A DNA stretch of 64,000 bases from Microbacterium maritypicum (GTDB lineage: Bacteria; Actinomycetota; Actinomycetes; Actinomycetales; Microbacteriaceae): contig NZ_WAAQ01000001.1 in the NCBI RefSeq assembly GCF_008868125.1, forward strand, positions 1,860,001 to 1,924,000. The letters run 5' to 3'. Below are positions 49,704 through 59,362 of this stretch, in pieces. Each line of letters begins with the position of its first letter. Position 1 is the stretch's first letter. The position numbers were made by a program, and so were the translations under genes. Below the pieces are notes generated by a model. That model searched no databases and had not been told where the DNA came from. It saw nothing but the letters and a program-made list of their open reading frames with translations.

Positions 49704-50951
49704 ATGAGCACCGTCATCCGCACGCTGCAGGATCTCACCATCGAAGAGCACACGCTCACCGTCCCCCTGGTGTGGGGCGATCCCGCCGACCACCGCACGA
49801 TCGACATCTTCGCGCGCGTCGTCGCCCGCGAAGGCGGAGAGTCCCTCCCCTACCTCGTCTTCCTGCAGGGCGGGCCGGGGCACGAGGCACCGCGCCCGTT
49901 CCACTCCTCGACGTCGCCGGCCTGGCTCGATGAAGCACTCGCCCACTACCGCCTGGTCCTTCTCGACCAGCGCGGGACCGGACTCTCCACCCCGGTCGGG
50001 GATCACGACCTCGCGCGCGGCGCGGAGGCCGTGGCCGAGCACCTCACGCACCTCCGCGCCGACGCGATCGTGCGCGACTGCGAGGCGATGCGGGAGCACC
50101 TGGGCGCCACCACGTGGAGCGTGCTCGGGCAGTCGTTCGGCGGCTTCACGACCCTGGCCTACCTCTCCACCGACGCCGCCTCTCTCGAAGACGTCTTCAT
50201 CACGGGTGGTCTCAGCGCCGTCGGACGCCACCCCGACGATGTCTACGCGCTCTGCTACGACAAGATGCGCGACGCGTCCGAGCGCTACTACCGCCGATTC
50301 CCGGAGCACCGCGACGCCATGCGGCGACTCGTCGATCTGGCGGATGCCGGTGGCATCGTCCTTCCCGACGGCGAGGTGGTCTCCCGCTCGCGCCTGCGGT
50401 CGGTGGGGTCGGCGCTGGGCACCAACGACGGGTGGCAGACCCTGTGGTCGATCCTGGAGCGCGATCCGTCCTCCAACGCCTTCCGGTACGACCTGATGCA
50501 CGCGATGCCCTACGACGGCCGCAACCCGCTGTACTTCGCGTTCCACGAATCGAGCTACGCCGACGGCCATGCCACCCGGTGGTCGGCCGAGCGCACCGAG
50601 CCGACAGACTTCCGCGACGACCCTACGCTGTTCACCGGCGAGCACATCCGCCGCGAGTGGACCGAGACGGTGCCCGCGTTCCAGCCGTGGCGCGATGTCG
50701 CCCTCCACCTCGCCGAGTTCGAGTGGCCGAGCATCTACGATGCCGCCGCCATCTCGGCGTCGGGTGCGACCGGTGCGGCCGCGGTCTACATCAACGACGT
50801 CTACGTGCCCTACGAGTTCTCTCTCGAGACCGCGAAGCTGCTCCCGGGCGTGCAGCTCTGGCAGACGAGTGAGCACGAGCACAACGGCCTGCGCAGCGGA
50901 CCGGTGCTGTCCCACCTGATCGACCTCGCCCACGGCCGCCGCGTGCGCTGA
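49704..50951 (+). CDS. Alpha/beta hydrolase, proline iminopeptidase-like (S33)
   Basis: 415 aa; ATG 49704 is 3 bp after the GmrSD-like stop, so co-transcribed. HGGPG-type oxyanion motif as LVFLQGGPGHEAPRPF, then LLDQRGTGLST, nucleophile elbow VLGQSFGGFTTLAY, catalytic Asp region INDVYVPYEF and His in TSEHEHNGLRSG. The pattern is of prolyl aminopeptidases/tricorn-interacting factors. Cytoplasmic, no signal peptide. Association with the nuclease gene may be fortuitous. Confidence 0.88.
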   Translation: MSTVIRTLQDLTIEEHTLTVPLVWGDPADHRTIDIFARVVAREGGESLPYLVFLQGGPGHEAPRPFHSSTSPAWLDEALAHYRLVLLDQRGTGLSTPVGDHDLARGAEAVAEHLTHLRADAIVRDCEAMREHLGATTWSVLGQSFGGFTTLAYLSTDAASLEDVFITGGLSAVGRHPDDVYALCYDKMRDASERYYRRFPEHRDAMRRLVDLADAGGIVLPDGEVVSRSRLRSVGSALGTNDGWQTLWSILERDPSSNAFRYDLMHAMPYDGRNPLYFAFHESSYADGHATRWSAERTEPTDFRDDPTLFTGEHIRREWTETVPAFQPWRDVALHLAEFEWPSIYDAAAISASGATGAAAVYINDVYVPYEFSLETAKLLPGVQLWQTSEHEHNGLRSGPVLSHLIDLAHGRRVR

Positions 50952-51007
50952 GTATCTCCTCCTCGAGGAGGATGCCCTCGTCCCACCCGACGCCTAGTCT
51001 GGAGCGC

Positions 51008-51289
51008 ATGGAACAGGGTGTGGGGGTGATCGTCACGGTCGGAGTGCTGCTGCTCCTGGTCTCCGCCGTGATCGTCATGATCGCCTTCGGCTTCTCGAAG
51101 GTACCCATCGAGAAGAAGTACGAGAGCAGTGGTGGCGGCCTCGGCGGCGCGTTCGACGCCGTCTGGTCGCCGACTGCGCATGAAGCGGGAATGGAACGCG
51201 ACCGCCAGACACAGAGGACAGCTCCGGCACCGGCGCCCGGCGATCCCCCTGACACGATCGACGACGGGCGGATCCGGCTCGACCTCTGA
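51008..51289 (+). CDS. Small single-pass membrane protein
   Basis: 93 aa from ATG 51008. One N-terminal helix (VGVIVTVGVLLLLVSAVIVM, residues about 6-28), then a short amphipathic KVPIEKKYESSGGG segment and a disordered, acidic/proline-rich tail (APAPAPGDPPDTIDDG). No recognised domain; similar small anchor proteins are common in Microbacteriaceae. Stands alone between the S33 hydrolase and rpmE2. Confidence 0.65.
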   Translation: MEQGVGVIVTVGVLLLLVSAVIVMIAFGFSKVPIEKKYESSGGGLGGAFDAVWSPTAHEAGMERDRQTQRTAPAPAPGDPPDTIDDGRIRLDL

Positions 51290-51331
51290 CGCCTCGGAGC
51301 ACGGTCGGATGCGACGTCGACATCTGAGAAT

Positions 51332-51371
51332 GAAGAAGGCCCCACGCTCCGAGGAGCATGGGGCCTTCTTC
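51332..51371. terminator. Terminator between small membrane protein and rpmE2
   Basis: 13-bp perfect stem GAAGAAGGCCCCA / TGGGGCCTTCTTC, with a smaller GCTCC-GAG-GAGC hairpin as its loop. Runs of A and T on both flanks mean it can act in both directions on the two convergent genes. Confidence 0.85.
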
Positions 51372-51381
51372 GTGACGGTCG

Positions 51382-51639
51382 TTACTTGGACGAGCCGCCG
51401 AAGCCCTTGAAGCGCTGGTTGAACTTCTCGACGCGGCCGGCCGAGTCCATGATGCGCTGCTTGCCCGTGTAGAACGGGTGCGAAGCCGAGGAGATCTCGA
51501 CGTCGATGACGGGGTACTCCACGCCGTCCAGCTCCATGGTCTTGTCGCTCGACACGGTCGAACGGGTGAGGAACGTCTCGCCCGATCCGAGGTCGCGGAA
51601 CACGACAGCCTTGTACTCGGGGTGAATGTCAGTCTTCAT
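51382..51639 (-). CDS. rpmE2: 50S ribosomal protein L31 type B
   Basis: 85 aa from ATG 51639. [20 protein letters not shown] at the start and [20 protein letters not shown] near the end are L31. No CxxC pair is present, so it is the zinc-independent paralogue that replaces L31 under zinc shortage in many bacteria. No Zur box is evident in the 91 bp upstream. Confidence 0.96.
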   Translation of the reverse strand: MKTDIHPEYKAVVFRDLGSGETFLTRSTVSSDKTMELDGVEYPVIDVEISSASHPFYTGKQRIMDSAGRVEKFNQRFKGFGGSSK

Positions 51640-51730
51640 GGGATTCCTTAGTTGCTGCCCTGGATTGTGCCAGGGACGAGGGAAGTCTGCGGTGCAGAGA
51701 GCACCAAGGGTCGATTCTATCAGACGCTCA

Positions 51731-52516
51731 TCAGGATGCTGCGCGTGCCGCGTAGCGTCCGTCTTCGCTGGTGAGCACGATCGGCATGCCGAAGGTGTCG
51801 GTGAGCGCCTCCGCGGTGAGCGTCTCGGCGATCGGTCCTGCGGCCACGACGGCACCGTCGCGGATCAGCATGACGTGGGTGAACCCCACGGGGATCTCCT
51901 CCACGTGGTGCGTCACCATGAGCATGGCCGGGGTCGTCGGGGAGGAGGCGTAGCCGCTGAGGAGCGCGAGGAGCTCTTCCCTGGAGCCGAGATCGAGCGA
52001 TGCCGTGGGCTCGTCGAGCAGCAGGAGCTCCGGGTCGGTCATCACGGCGCGCGCGATCTGGACGCGCTTCTGCTCGCCGTCACTGAGCGTGCCGAAGGTG
52101 CGGTCGGCCAGGTGGTCGAGGCGCCAGTCGGCGAGGACACGGAGCGCGCGACGCTCATCGATGTCCTCGTAGCTCTCGTTCCATCGGCCGAGCACCGAGT
52201 AGGCGGCAGTGAGCACGGTGTTGAGGACCGTCTCGTCACGAGGGACCCGCTTGGCCATCGCCGAGGAGGCGAACCCGATACGCGGACGCACCTCGAACAC
52301 GTCGGTGCGGCCGAGGGTCTCCCCCAGCACCGTCACTGTTCCGGCGGTCGGGTGCATGAGCGTGTCGGCCAGCTGCAGGAGCGTCGTCTTGCCCGCGCCG
52401 TTCGGGCCGAGGATCACCCATCGCTGATCATCGTCGACCTGCCAGGTCACGTGATCGATGATGTTGCGCCCCTCACGGCGCACGACGACGTCAGTGAATT
52501 CCAGAGCGCTCGGCAT
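51731..52516 (-). CDS. ABC transporter ATP-binding protein
   Basis: 261 aa single ABC domain: Walker [16 protein letters not shown] (residues about 36-50), Q-loop [11 protein letters not shown], signature [14 protein letters not shown], Walker [14 protein letters not shown]-loop VTHHVEE. The signature is LSDGE rather than LSGGQ, as in the YlmA/ModF-like stand-alone group. No permease gene is adjacent, so the partner or role is unknown. Ends 91 bp from rpmE2 on the same strand. Confidence 0.9.
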   Translation of the reverse strand: MPSALEFTDVVVRREGRNIIDHVTWQVDDDQRWVILGPNGAGKTTLLQLADTLMHPTAGTVTVLGETLGRTDVFEVRPRIGFASSAMAKRVPRDETVLNTVLTAAYSVLGRWNESYEDIDERRALRVLADWRLDHLADRTFGTLSDGEQKRVQIARAVMTDPELLLLDEPTASLDLGSREELLALLSGYASSPTTPAMLMVTHHVEEIPVGFTHVMLIRDGAVVAAGPIAETLTAEALTDTFGMPIVLTSEDGRYAARAAS

Positions 52517-52533
52517 GTCCCCAGCCTATCGGC

Positions 52534-53718
52534 TCAGGCGGTCAGCTCCGCGTAGAGCGCGCGCGTCGTCTCGGCGATCGCCGCCCAGCTGAACTCGTTG
52601 CGCGCCCGCTCGCGTCCGGCCTCGCCGTAGGCGCGTGCCCTCTCCGGATCCATCGCCACCTCGGTGAGCACGGCGGCCAGATCCGCGACGTAACGCTGCG
52701 GATCGACCGGTGTGCCCGTGCCGTCCTGCACCTGCTCGATCGGGACGAGACGCCCGGTGACGCCGTCGGCGACGGCCTCCGGGATCCCGCCGGTCGCCGT
52801 TCCCACCACGGCAGCACCACACGCCATGGCCTCGAGGTTCACGATGCCCAGCGGCTCATAGATCGACGGGCAGACGAACGTCGTCGCTGCCGTCAAGATG
52901 GCGGACAGCTCGTCCCGCGGCAGCATCCGCTCGATCCAGATCACACCGTCGCGGTTCTGCTGGAGCAGGCGCACCCCCTCCTGCACCTCGGCCATGATCT
53001 CCGGCGTGTCCGGAGCGCCGGCGCAGAGCACCAGCTGCACCTCCGGAGGGAGCAGCCGCGCAGCCTGCAGCAGATAGGGCAGCCCCTTCTGCCTCGTGAT
53101 TCGTCCTACGAAGACCACCGAAGGACGGTCCGGATCCATCCCGATCGAGCGCAGGAACGACTCGTCCTGCACAGGGCGCCAGCGTTCGACGTCGATTCCG
53201 TTGTGGATCACCCGGACCTTCGCCGGGTCGACCTGTGGGTAGCTGCGCAGGATGTCGGCGCGCATCCCTGCGCTCACGGCGATCACGGCTGCGGCGTTCT
53301 CATAGGCCAGTCGCTCGATCCCGCTCGAGACGGCGTAACCGCCCCCGAGCTGCTCCGCCTTCCACGGCCGCAGGGGCTCGAGGCTGTGCGCTGTGAGGAC
53401 GTGCGGGATGCCGTGCAGCTGGGAGGCGAGGTGACCGGCGAAGTTCGCGTACCAGGTGTGACTGTGCACCAGGTCGGCGTCGGCGATGGCCGAGACGATC
53501 TCCAGATCGGTGCCGAGCGTCTGCAATGCGGCATTCGCCCCCGCGAGCGCCACGGGCGTGCGGTACGCGAAGGTACCCGCCTCGTCTCGGGGAGCGCCGA
53601 ACGCGCGCACCTGCACGTCCACGTGCTCCCTGAGGGCCGCGACGAGCTCGGCGACGTGCACGCCGGCACCGCCGTAGACCTCCGGCGGGTACTCCTTCGT
53701 GATCATTTCAACTCGCAT
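52534..53718 (-). CDS. glgA: Glycogen synthase, actinobacterial GT4 type (GlgA/GlgM)
   Basis: 394 aa. GT-B fold of family GT4: N-terminal TKEYPPEVYGGAGVHVAELV, VHSHTWYANFAGHLAS, and the donor site VGRITRQKGLPYLLQAARL with PSIYEPLGIVNLEAMACG (E-x7-E). In mycobacteria the same gene beside glgC makes alpha-maltose-1-phosphate from ADP-glucose (GlgM), so that product is as likely as glycogen chain extension. Divergent from glgC across 46 bp; 17 bp upstream of the ABC ATPase gene, likely co-transcribed. Confidence 0.93.
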   Translation of the reverse strand: MRVEMITKEYPPEVYGGAGVHVAELVAALREHVDVQVRAFGAPRDEAGTFAYRTPVALAGANAALQTLGTDLEIVSAIADADLVHSHTWYANFAGHLASQLHGIPHVLTAHSLEPLRPWKAEQLGGGYAVSSGIERLAYENAAAVIAVSAGMRADILRSYPQVDPAKVRVIHNGIDVERWRPVQDESFLRSIGMDPDRPSVVFVGRITRQKGLPYLLQAARLLPPEVQLVLCAGAPDTPEIMAEVQEGVRLLQQNRDGVIWIERMLPRDELSAILTAATTFVCPSIYEPLGIVNLEAMACGAAVVGTATGGIPEAVADGVTGRLVPIEQVQDGTGTPVDPQRYVADLAAVLTEVAMDPERARAYGEAGRERARNEFSWAAIAETTRALYAELTA

Positions 53719-53764
53719 GTCTGAACGCTAGTACAGCGACGACGAAGGCATCTATGGTGGAGCC

Positions 53765-55006
53765 ATGTCCGCTCCAAAGAAGGTCTTCGGGATCATCCTC
53801 GCCGGCGGCGAGGGCAAGCGCCTCATGCCCCTCACGGCCGACAGAGCGAAACCCGCAGTGCCGTTCGGCGGACAGTACAGGCTCATCGACTTCGCCATCT
53901 CGAACCTCATCAATTCAGGACTGCGCCAGATCGTGGTGCTGACGCAGTACAAGTCCCACAGCCTCGACCGGCACATCTCGCAGACGTGGCGGATGTCGGC
54001 CCTGCTCGACTCGTACGTCACGTCCGTGCCCGCGCAGCAGCGCCTGGGCAAGCGGTGGTTCTCCGGCTCTGCCGACGCGATCCTGCAGAGCATGAACCTC
54101 ATCAACGACGAGAAGCCCGACATCGTCGTGGTGATCGGCGCCGACCACGTCTACCGCATGGACTTCCGTCAGATGCTCGAAGCCCACATCGAGTCCGGCG
54201 CGAAGGCGACCGTCGCCGGCATCCGTCAGCCGCTCGCGCTCGCGTCGCAGTTCGGTGTGATCGACGCCGACGCGGAATCGGGACGGATCAAGCAGTTCCT
54301 GGAGAAGCCGACCGACATCGCAGGTCTCGAGGACTCCCCCCACGAGGTGCTCGCCTCGATGGGCAACTACATCTTCGACGCCGACGCGCTGATCGCCGCC
54401 GTCGAGGCAGACGGGGAGTCCCCCGTGTCGGGGCACGACATGGGTGGCGACATCGTCCCCTATTTCGTCGAGCGCGGCGAGGCCGGCTACTACGACATGA
54501 AGCAGAACGAGGTCCCCGGCTCCTCGCCGCGCGACCGCTCGTACTGGCGAGACGTGGGGACGATCGATTCGTTCTACGACGCGCACCGCGATCTGATCTC
54601 CACCCTGCCCATCTTCAACCTCTACAACATGGAGTGGCCGATCCACTCGCAGGCGGTCAACTCCCCGCCGGCGAAGTTCGTCCGTGACTCGGTCGGTCGC
54701 ATCGGCAACGCGATCGACTCGATCGTCTCGCTCGGATCCGTGCTGTCCGGTACCCACCTGGAACGCAGCGTTGTGGGTCCGTGGACCCTGGCAGGGGGCG
54801 GATCGACCATCACGGACTCGGTCGTCTTCGACCACGTGCACGTCGGGCAGGGGGCGCGCATCCATCGGGCGATCCTCGACAAGAACGTGGTGCTGGCCGA
54901 TGGCGCGACGGTCGGCGTCGATCGCGAACGCGACCTGGCCCGTGGTTTCACCGTCACCGAATCCGGCATCACGGTCGTCGGCAAGGGCGTCTTCATCGAA
55001 CGCTGA
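53765..55006 (+). CDS. glgC: Glucose-1-phosphate adenylyltransferase
   Basis: 413 aa. Forms ADP-glucose for glycogen. Visible: nucleotidyl loop [20 protein letters not shown], substrate site [19 protein letters not shown], the GTADAV-equivalent [27 protein letters not shown], glucose-1-phosphate Lys in KQFLEKP, and a left-handed beta-helix C-terminus ([20 protein letters not shown]). Usual length. Confidence 0.97.
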   Translation: MSAPKKVFGIILAGGEGKRLMPLTADRAKPAVPFGGQYRLIDFAISNLINSGLRQIVVLTQYKSHSLDRHISQTWRMSALLDSYVTSVPAQQRLGKRWFSGSADAILQSMNLINDEKPDIVVVIGADHVYRMDFRQMLEAHIESGAKATVAGIRQPLALASQFGVIDADAESGRIKQFLEKPTDIAGLEDSPHEVLASMGNYIFDADALIAAVEADGESPVSGHDMGGDIVPYFVERGEAGYYDMKQNEVPGSSPRDRSYWRDVGTIDSFYDAHRDLISTLPIFNLYNMEWPIHSQAVNSPPAKFVRDSVGRIGNAIDSIVSLGSVLSGTHLERSVVGPWTLAGGGSTITDSVVFDHVHVGQGARIHRAILDKNVVLADGATVGVDRERDLARGFTVTESGITVVGKGVFIER

Positions 55007-55055
55007 GTGCGTCACGGAGCACGCCGACCGTCCCGGTGATCGCTAGGCTCGACGG

Positions 55056-55691
55056 GTGACTGCCGCGCGTTTCCTCGTCGTCCTCGATGCCGATTCCACC
55101 CTCATCCGCAATGAGGTGATCGAGTTGCTTGCCGACGAAGCCGGACGGCGCTCCGAAGTGCAGGCCGCTACGGAGGCGGCGATGCGCGGCGAGGTCGATT
55201 TCGCGACGAGCCTGCGCTCCCGAGTGGCGGCACTCGAAGGCGTTCCCGTCTCGGCGTTTGAGCGTGTCCGGGCGCGGATCGAGCCCACCCCCGGGGTACG
55301 TGAACTCACCGCGGCCGTCCACGACCGCGGAGGTGTCGTCGGCGTCGTCTCGGGAGGCTTCCACGAGATCCTCGACAGCGTCGCCCCCGAGCTCGGCGTC
55401 GATCGCTGGCGAGCGAACCGCCTCGACGTCGCAGACGGCGTGCTCTCCGGCCGGGTCGACGGCGACATCGTCGACGGCGCCGCGAAGGCATCCTCGCTCC
55501 AGGGATGGGCCGCAGAGCTCGGCGTCGGCCCCAGGGCGACCATCGCGATCGGCGACGGCGCGAACGACCTGCAGATGATGGCGGTGGCAGGCCTCGGCAT
55601 CGCCTTCAACGCCAAGCCCGCCGTGCGCGCGGCCGCCAGCCTCGTGATCGGCCCGCAGGATCTTGCCGAGGTCATCGCACTTCTGCCGTAG
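55056..55691 (+). CDS. serB: Phosphoserine phosphatase
   Basis: 211 aa, GTG start. HAD phosphatase: motif I VVLDADSTLIRNE (Asp11 nucleophile, Asp13), motif II GVVSGGFHEIL, motif III Lys in DGAAKASSLQGW, motif IV IAIGDGANDLQMM. Final step of serine synthesis. It lacks the ACT domains of some SerB, in line with shorter actinobacterial forms. Lies 49 bp after glgC. Confidence 0.92.
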   Translation: MTAARFLVVLDADSTLIRNEVIELLADEAGRRSEVQAATEAAMRGEVDFATSLRSRVAALEGVPVSAFERVRARIEPTPGVRELTAAVHDRGGVVGVVSGGFHEILDSVAPELGVDRWRANRLDVADGVLSGRVDGDIVDGAAKASSLQGWAAELGVGPRATIAIGDGANDLQMMAVAGLGIAFNAKPAVRAAASLVIGPQDLAEVIALLP

Positions 55692-55735
55692 ACCGAAGCC
55701 TGGAGAAAGCCCGGCGCCACCGCTAGCGTCGGTTC

Positions 55736-56431
55736 ATGGACATCCTGCTCATCCCCGGCCTCTGGCTCGACGCATCCAGCTGGGAAGGGGTGGTCCCCGC
55801 CCTCGAAGAGGCAGGGCATCGCGCGCATCCGCTCACCCTGCCCGGACTCGATGACCCCGCGTCGACCTCTGCCGAGATCGGCATCGCGCACTGGATCGCG
55901 GCAGCGGTGTCCGCCGTGGACGCTCTGTCAGGAGACGTCGTGGTGGTCGGTCACAGCGGGGGCGGGAACGTCGCGTGGGGCGTGGCCGATGCGCGCCCCG
56001 AGCGCGTGAGCCGTGTCATCTTCGTCGACACCGCTCCGCCGCCGGCCGGGAGCGGGATCAGCGAGTTCGAGGTCGTCGACGGTGTGGTGCCCTTCCCCGG
56101 CTGGGAGTTCTTCCCCGACGAGGACGTCAGCGATCTCGACGAGTCGACGCGAGCGCGTACGGCGCCGCTCACCCGCAGTGTTCCCGCCAGAGTGCCCACC
56201 GACGCCATCGCGCTGGTGAACCCTGCGCGGTACCGAGTGCCGGTGACGCTGCTGATGGGTGGCCTGGATCAGGCCGCGTTCGAGGGGATGATCGACCAGT
56301 GGGGCGCCTACGCCGCCGAGTACCGTGCGATCGACGACGCCGAGGTCGTGCGCATCGGCTCCGGTCACTGGCCGCAGTTCTCGGTTCCCGAGAGGCTCGC
56401 GGAACTCCTCAGCGCGGCGATCGCACGCTGA
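55736..56431 (+). CDS. Alpha/beta hydrolase
   Basis: 231 aa. Starts ILLIPGLWLDASSWEGVVPA (oxyanion GLW), nucleophile elbow VVVGHSGGGNVAWG (Ser about residue 70), acid region VPVTLLMGGLDQAAF and late His in RIGSGHWPQFSVPE. Resembles esterases/haloalkane dehalogenase-like proteins of the RsbQ type; substrate unknown. Convergent with the SDR gene 15 bp away. Confidence 0.85.
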   Translation: MDILLIPGLWLDASSWEGVVPALEEAGHRAHPLTLPGLDDPASTSAEIGIAHWIAAAVSAVDALSGDVVVVGHSGGGNVAWGVADARPERVSRVIFVDTAPPPAGSGISEFEVVDGVVPFPGWEFFPDEDVSDLDESTRARTAPLTRSVPARVPTDAIALVNPARYRVPVTLLMGGLDQAAFEGMIDQWGAYAAEYRAIDDAEVVRIGSGHWPQFSVPERLAELLSAAIAR

Positions 56432-56446
56432 GATTCGACCTCGGGA

Positions 56447-57157
56447 TCAGTGCCCCATCCCGAGTCCGCCGTCGACGGGGATGACCGCGCCCGAGATGTA
56501 GCCGGCGTCATCACCCGCGAGCCAGGTCACCACGCCCGCGACCTCGTCGGGGGTCGCGAATCGTGCCGCCGGGATGCTCGCCTTGTACTGCTTCTGGGTC
56601 TCCTCGGGCAGTTCCGCGGTCATGTCCGTCTCGATGAAGCCTGGAGCGACGACGTTGGCCGTGATCCCGCGGGCCCCGAGCTCACGCGTGATCGAGCGGG
56701 CGAAGCCGACCAGGGCGCTCTTCGATGCGGAGTAGTTCGCCTGCCCGGCGGAACCGTAGAGCCCCACGACACTCGAGATCAGGATGATGCGGCCGAACCG
56801 CGCGCGGAGCATGCCCTTCGAGGCACGCTTGACGACGCGGAACGTTCCTCCCAGGTTCGTGGCGACCACGCTGTCGAAGTCGTCCTCGCTCATGCGCATG
56901 AGGAGGGTGTCCTTCGTGATGCCGGCGTTGGCGACGACGATCTCGACCGGACCGAGCTGCTGCTCCACCTCGGTGAACGCGGCGTCGAGGGCAGCGGCAT
57001 CCGTGACGTCCGCGCGGACGGTGAGCGTTCCCTCCGGCCCTTCGCCGCTGCGGGCGGTGACCGCGACGCGGTACCCATCCCGCACGAAGCGCTCCGCGAT
57101 CGCGCGGCCGATACCGCGGTTTCCGCCGGTGACGAGGACGACGCGCTCAGCGCTCAT
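56447..57157 (-). CDS. SDR-family 3-oxoacyl-ACP reductase-like protein (FabG-type)
   Basis: 236 aa from ATG 57157 (AGGAG eight bases upstream). NADPH loop VTGGNRGIGRAIAERF, NAGITKDTLLMRMSEDDF, catalytic Ser-Tyr-Lys in ISSVVGLYGSAGQANYSASK, and GITANVVAPGFIETDMT: all typical of FabG. Reduces 3-oxoacyl-ACP in fatty acid synthesis; actinobacterial fab clusters usually lack fabG, and this may be the missing step, though SDRs have many substrates. Promoter region is shared with the DUF4190 gene. Confidence 0.88.
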   Translation of the reverse strand: MSAERVVLVTGGNRGIGRAIAERFVRDGYRVAVTARSGEGPEGTLTVRADVTDAAALDAAFTEVEQQLGPVEIVVANAGITKDTLLMRMSEDDFDSVVATNLGGTFRVVKRASKGMLRARFGRIILISSVVGLYGSAGQANYSASKSALVGFARSITRELGARGITANVVAPGFIETDMTAELPEETQKQYKASIPAARFATPDEVAGVVTWLAGDDAGYISGAVIPVDGGLGMGH

Positions 57158-57297
57158 GGGGACACTCCTGCTCTGGGCCGGTGGCCCGAGTTCCCGAGCC
57201 GTCATCGATCCTACCGACGATGCCCCGCCCGACCACCTCCCGGCGTTTGACAGGCACGGACGGTGCTGGAACTCTGATCGAGACGAAAGGCTTCACC

Positions 57298-57846
57298 GTG
57301 AGCGACAACCGCACTCCCCCTCCTGCCGGCGAGCCACCTCGCATTCCGCCTCGGCCGCCCGCTCCGGCTGCCTTCCCCGTCGTACCGGCCCTTCCCGCGT
57401 ATCCGGTGCAGCCCGCCCCGCAGCCGGCGCAGAACCAGCCCGTCCCGCCGGCGTACAGCCCGACGACCCCGCCGACCTGGGAGATCCCGCCCGCAGCTGC
57501 GACCCCGCCTGCATATGCGCCCTACGGCGCACCGGTCTACCCCGCAGTCCCGGCCCCGCGCCCCACGAGTGGACTCGCGATCACCTCGCTGATCTGCGGC
57601 ATCGCCGGAGTCGTGCTCGTCTGGGCCATCATTCCGGTGCTGGCGTCGATCGCAGCCGTCATCACCGGTCACATGGCGCTCGGGCAGACCCGGCGTGATC
57701 CCGGCATCGGCGGTCGAGGCATGGCCATCGCCGGACTGATCCTCGGCTACGCGATGATCGCGATCGCCGCTTTCACCCTCATCGGCATCATCATCAGCTT
57801 CCTGTTCGTCGGAGCGTTCAGCCTGCCCTTCATCTTCTCCCGCTGA
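57298..57846 (+). CDS. DUF4190-like membrane protein with Pro-rich N-terminus
   Basis: 182 aa from GTG 57298 (AAAGG upstream). Residues 1-90 are proline/alanine-rich and disordered (PPIPP, PAYP and PPTWEIPPAA type repeats). Residues about 95-180 hold two hydrophobic helices with the family pattern: SGLAITSLICGIAGVVLVW, GHMALGQTRRDPGIGGRGMA, then IAGLILGYAMIAIAAFTLIG. Typical of actinobacterial DUF4190 proteins, role unknown. Confidence 0.8.
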   Translation: MSDNRTPPPAGEPPRIPPRPPAPAAFPVVPALPAYPVQPAPQPAQNQPVPPAYSPTTPPTWEIPPAAATPPAYAPYGAPVYPAVPAPRPTSGLAITSLICGIAGVVLVWAIIPVLASIAAVITGHMALGQTRRDPGIGGRGMAIAGLILGYAMIAIAAFTLIGIIISFLFVGAFSLPFIFSR

Positions 57847-57901
57847 TCTGCCGCAGAAGGGGCACGCCGACGGGTCGGCAGCGGCGTAGGCTTGAGGCAT
57901 C

Positions 57902-58249
57902 GTGAAGAACGCGCGTCAAGTCCCGGCCGTCACCTCCCTGCCGCAGTCTCCGCAGGACGAGGCTGACCATCGCGTGCGCCGATATGTCCTGACGATGACC
58001 ATCCGCATCGTGTGCTTCGCACTCATGGTGCTCGTCCAGCCCTACGGGTGGTACACCTGGGTCTTCGGGATCTCGGCGGCCGTGCTTCCGTACATCGCCG
58101 TGGTGTTCGCGAACGCGGGCAGCGACAGCACCGAAGCCACGGCGGAGTCGCCTTTGCAGGAGCTGGAATCGCCGGGACCGGTTCCGATCGAGCCCGAGGC
58201 GACGACCCCGCCGGTGTTCACGATCCATGAAGGCCCCAAGGACCGATGA
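57902..58249 (+). CDS. DUF3099 family membrane protein
   Basis: 115 aa, GTG start. Two helices (RIVCFALMVLVQPYGWYTWV and FGISAAVLPYIAVVFANAG) after a VRRYVLTMTIR lead, the pattern of DUF3099, followed by a disordered acidic tail. Function unknown. Its stop overlaps the next ATG (ATGA), starting a chain of three coupled genes ending in the SURF1-like gene. Confidence 0.8.
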   Translation: MKNARQVPAVTSLPQSPQDEADHRVRRYVLTMTIRIVCFALMVLVQPYGWYTWVFGISAAVLPYIAVVFANAGSDSTEATAESPLQELESPGPVPIEPEATTPPVFTIHEGPKDR

Positions 58250-58440
58250 CACAGCTCGAATGCTCGCGCGCCGGGTGCCGGAGCGCGGCGACCAGACAGG
58301 TCGTGTGGCGTAATCCTCGGATCCACGCCATTGATCGGGAGAAGATCTGGCTGGCCTGCGATGAGCATGTCGAGTACCTCCGCGACTACCTCGCAGCACG
58401 TGAGTTCCCGGTGACTGTTCGAGACGGAGTTCCGGCATGA
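58246..58440 (+). CDS. Small Cys-containing conserved protein
   Basis: 64 aa. The sequence LECSRAGCRSAAT followed by WLACDEHVEYLRDYL, with Cys and His suitably placed, looks like a small zinc-binding module (CxxxxC...CxxH). Coupled by ATGA both to the upstream DUF3099 gene and to the downstream SURF1-like gene. Short homologues in this position are common in Microbacteriaceae as far as I recall. Function unknown. Confidence 0.7.
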   Translation: MTQLECSRAGCRSAATRQVVWRNPRIHAIDREKIWLACDEHVEYLRDYLAAREFPVTVRDGVPA

Positions 58441-59249
58441 GCCGACGACTGACCCGGTGGGTCATCTACGTGCTCATCGCGATCGGATTCGGGGTCGCGT
58501 GCGTGTTCCTGTCGCATTGGCAGTTCGAGCGGAACGAATCCCGCGCCGCGCAGATCGAACTCGTCGAGCAGAACTACGACGCCGACCCCGTCCCCCTGAC
58601 CGATCTCATCGGAGACGACGGCGCGCTCGATCCGGCCGATGAGTGGCGCCCGGTGGTCCTGAAGGGCGAATACCTGGCGGAACAGCAGCTGCTGGTCAGG
58701 AACCGCCCTCACGGTGGGACCAGTGCTTTCGAGGTGCTGGTGCCGTTCCGTGACGCCGATGGACGCATCTTCATCGTCGATCGCGGCTGGGTGCCGCCCG
58801 GCGATGGCGATGCCCCGGATTCGGTGCCGGCCCCTCCCTCGGGGGAAGCCGAGGTCACGGTGCGACTTCGCCCGGGCGAGCAGCTACCGGCCTCGGGTCG
58901 CGGGGCACCCGAAGGACAGGTCCCGACCATCAACCTGCCGTCGATCGCGACGCTCGTCGACGGCGATGTGATCACGAGCGCCTACGGACGAGTGATCAGC
59001 GAGGAACCGGCAGGGGACGGCGCACTGGGTGGATTCGACTCCCCCACCGACGATCCCGGTCCCCATCTGTCGTACGCGATCCAGTGGATTCTCTTCGCCC
59101 TGATGGGCTTCATCTTCATCGGATACATCATCCGCACGGAGATCGTGAAGCACCGCGAAGAGGTCGAGGGCGCGCCGGCCCCGGTCAGGAAGTCGCGTCG
59201 CAAGGACCACGATGCCGACGTCGAGGACGAACTGCTCGACGTGCGCTGA
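58437..59249 (+). CDS. SURF1 family cytochrome oxidase assembly protein
   Basis: 270 aa. Two membrane helices (residues about 8-28 and 205-225) flank a soluble beta domain, the SURF1 layout. Near the first helix, VFLSHWQFERNESRAAQIEL matches the family's W-Q-x-x-R motif; VVLKGEYLAEQQLLVRNRPH and FIVDRGWVPPGDGD are the conserved central motifs, and SYAIQWILFALMGFIFIGY the closing helix. Helps assemble cytochrome c oxidase. The following 113 bp are without a gene. Confidence 0.9.
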   Translation: MSRRLTRWVIYVLIAIGFGVACVFLSHWQFERNESRAAQIELVEQNYDADPVPLTDLIGDDGALDPADEWRPVVLKGEYLAEQQLLVRNRPHGGTSAFEVLVPFRDADGRIFIVDRGWVPPGDGDAPDSVPAPPSGEAEVTVRLRPGEQLPASGRGAPEGQVPTINLPSIATLVDGDVITSAYGRVISEEPAGDGALGGFDSPTDDPGPHLSYAIQWILFALMGFIFIGYIIRTEIVKHREEVEGAPAPVRKSRRKDHDADVEDELLDVR

Positions 59250-59362
59250 TCGGTGCAGCCGCTGCGGAGACAGAGCCAGCGCCGTTCATCGCGAGACGTC
59301 GAAGCCACCGTGGTGGGTGCGCCATTCCTCGAGCGTCCCGACCTCGACCACCTGACAGTCGC

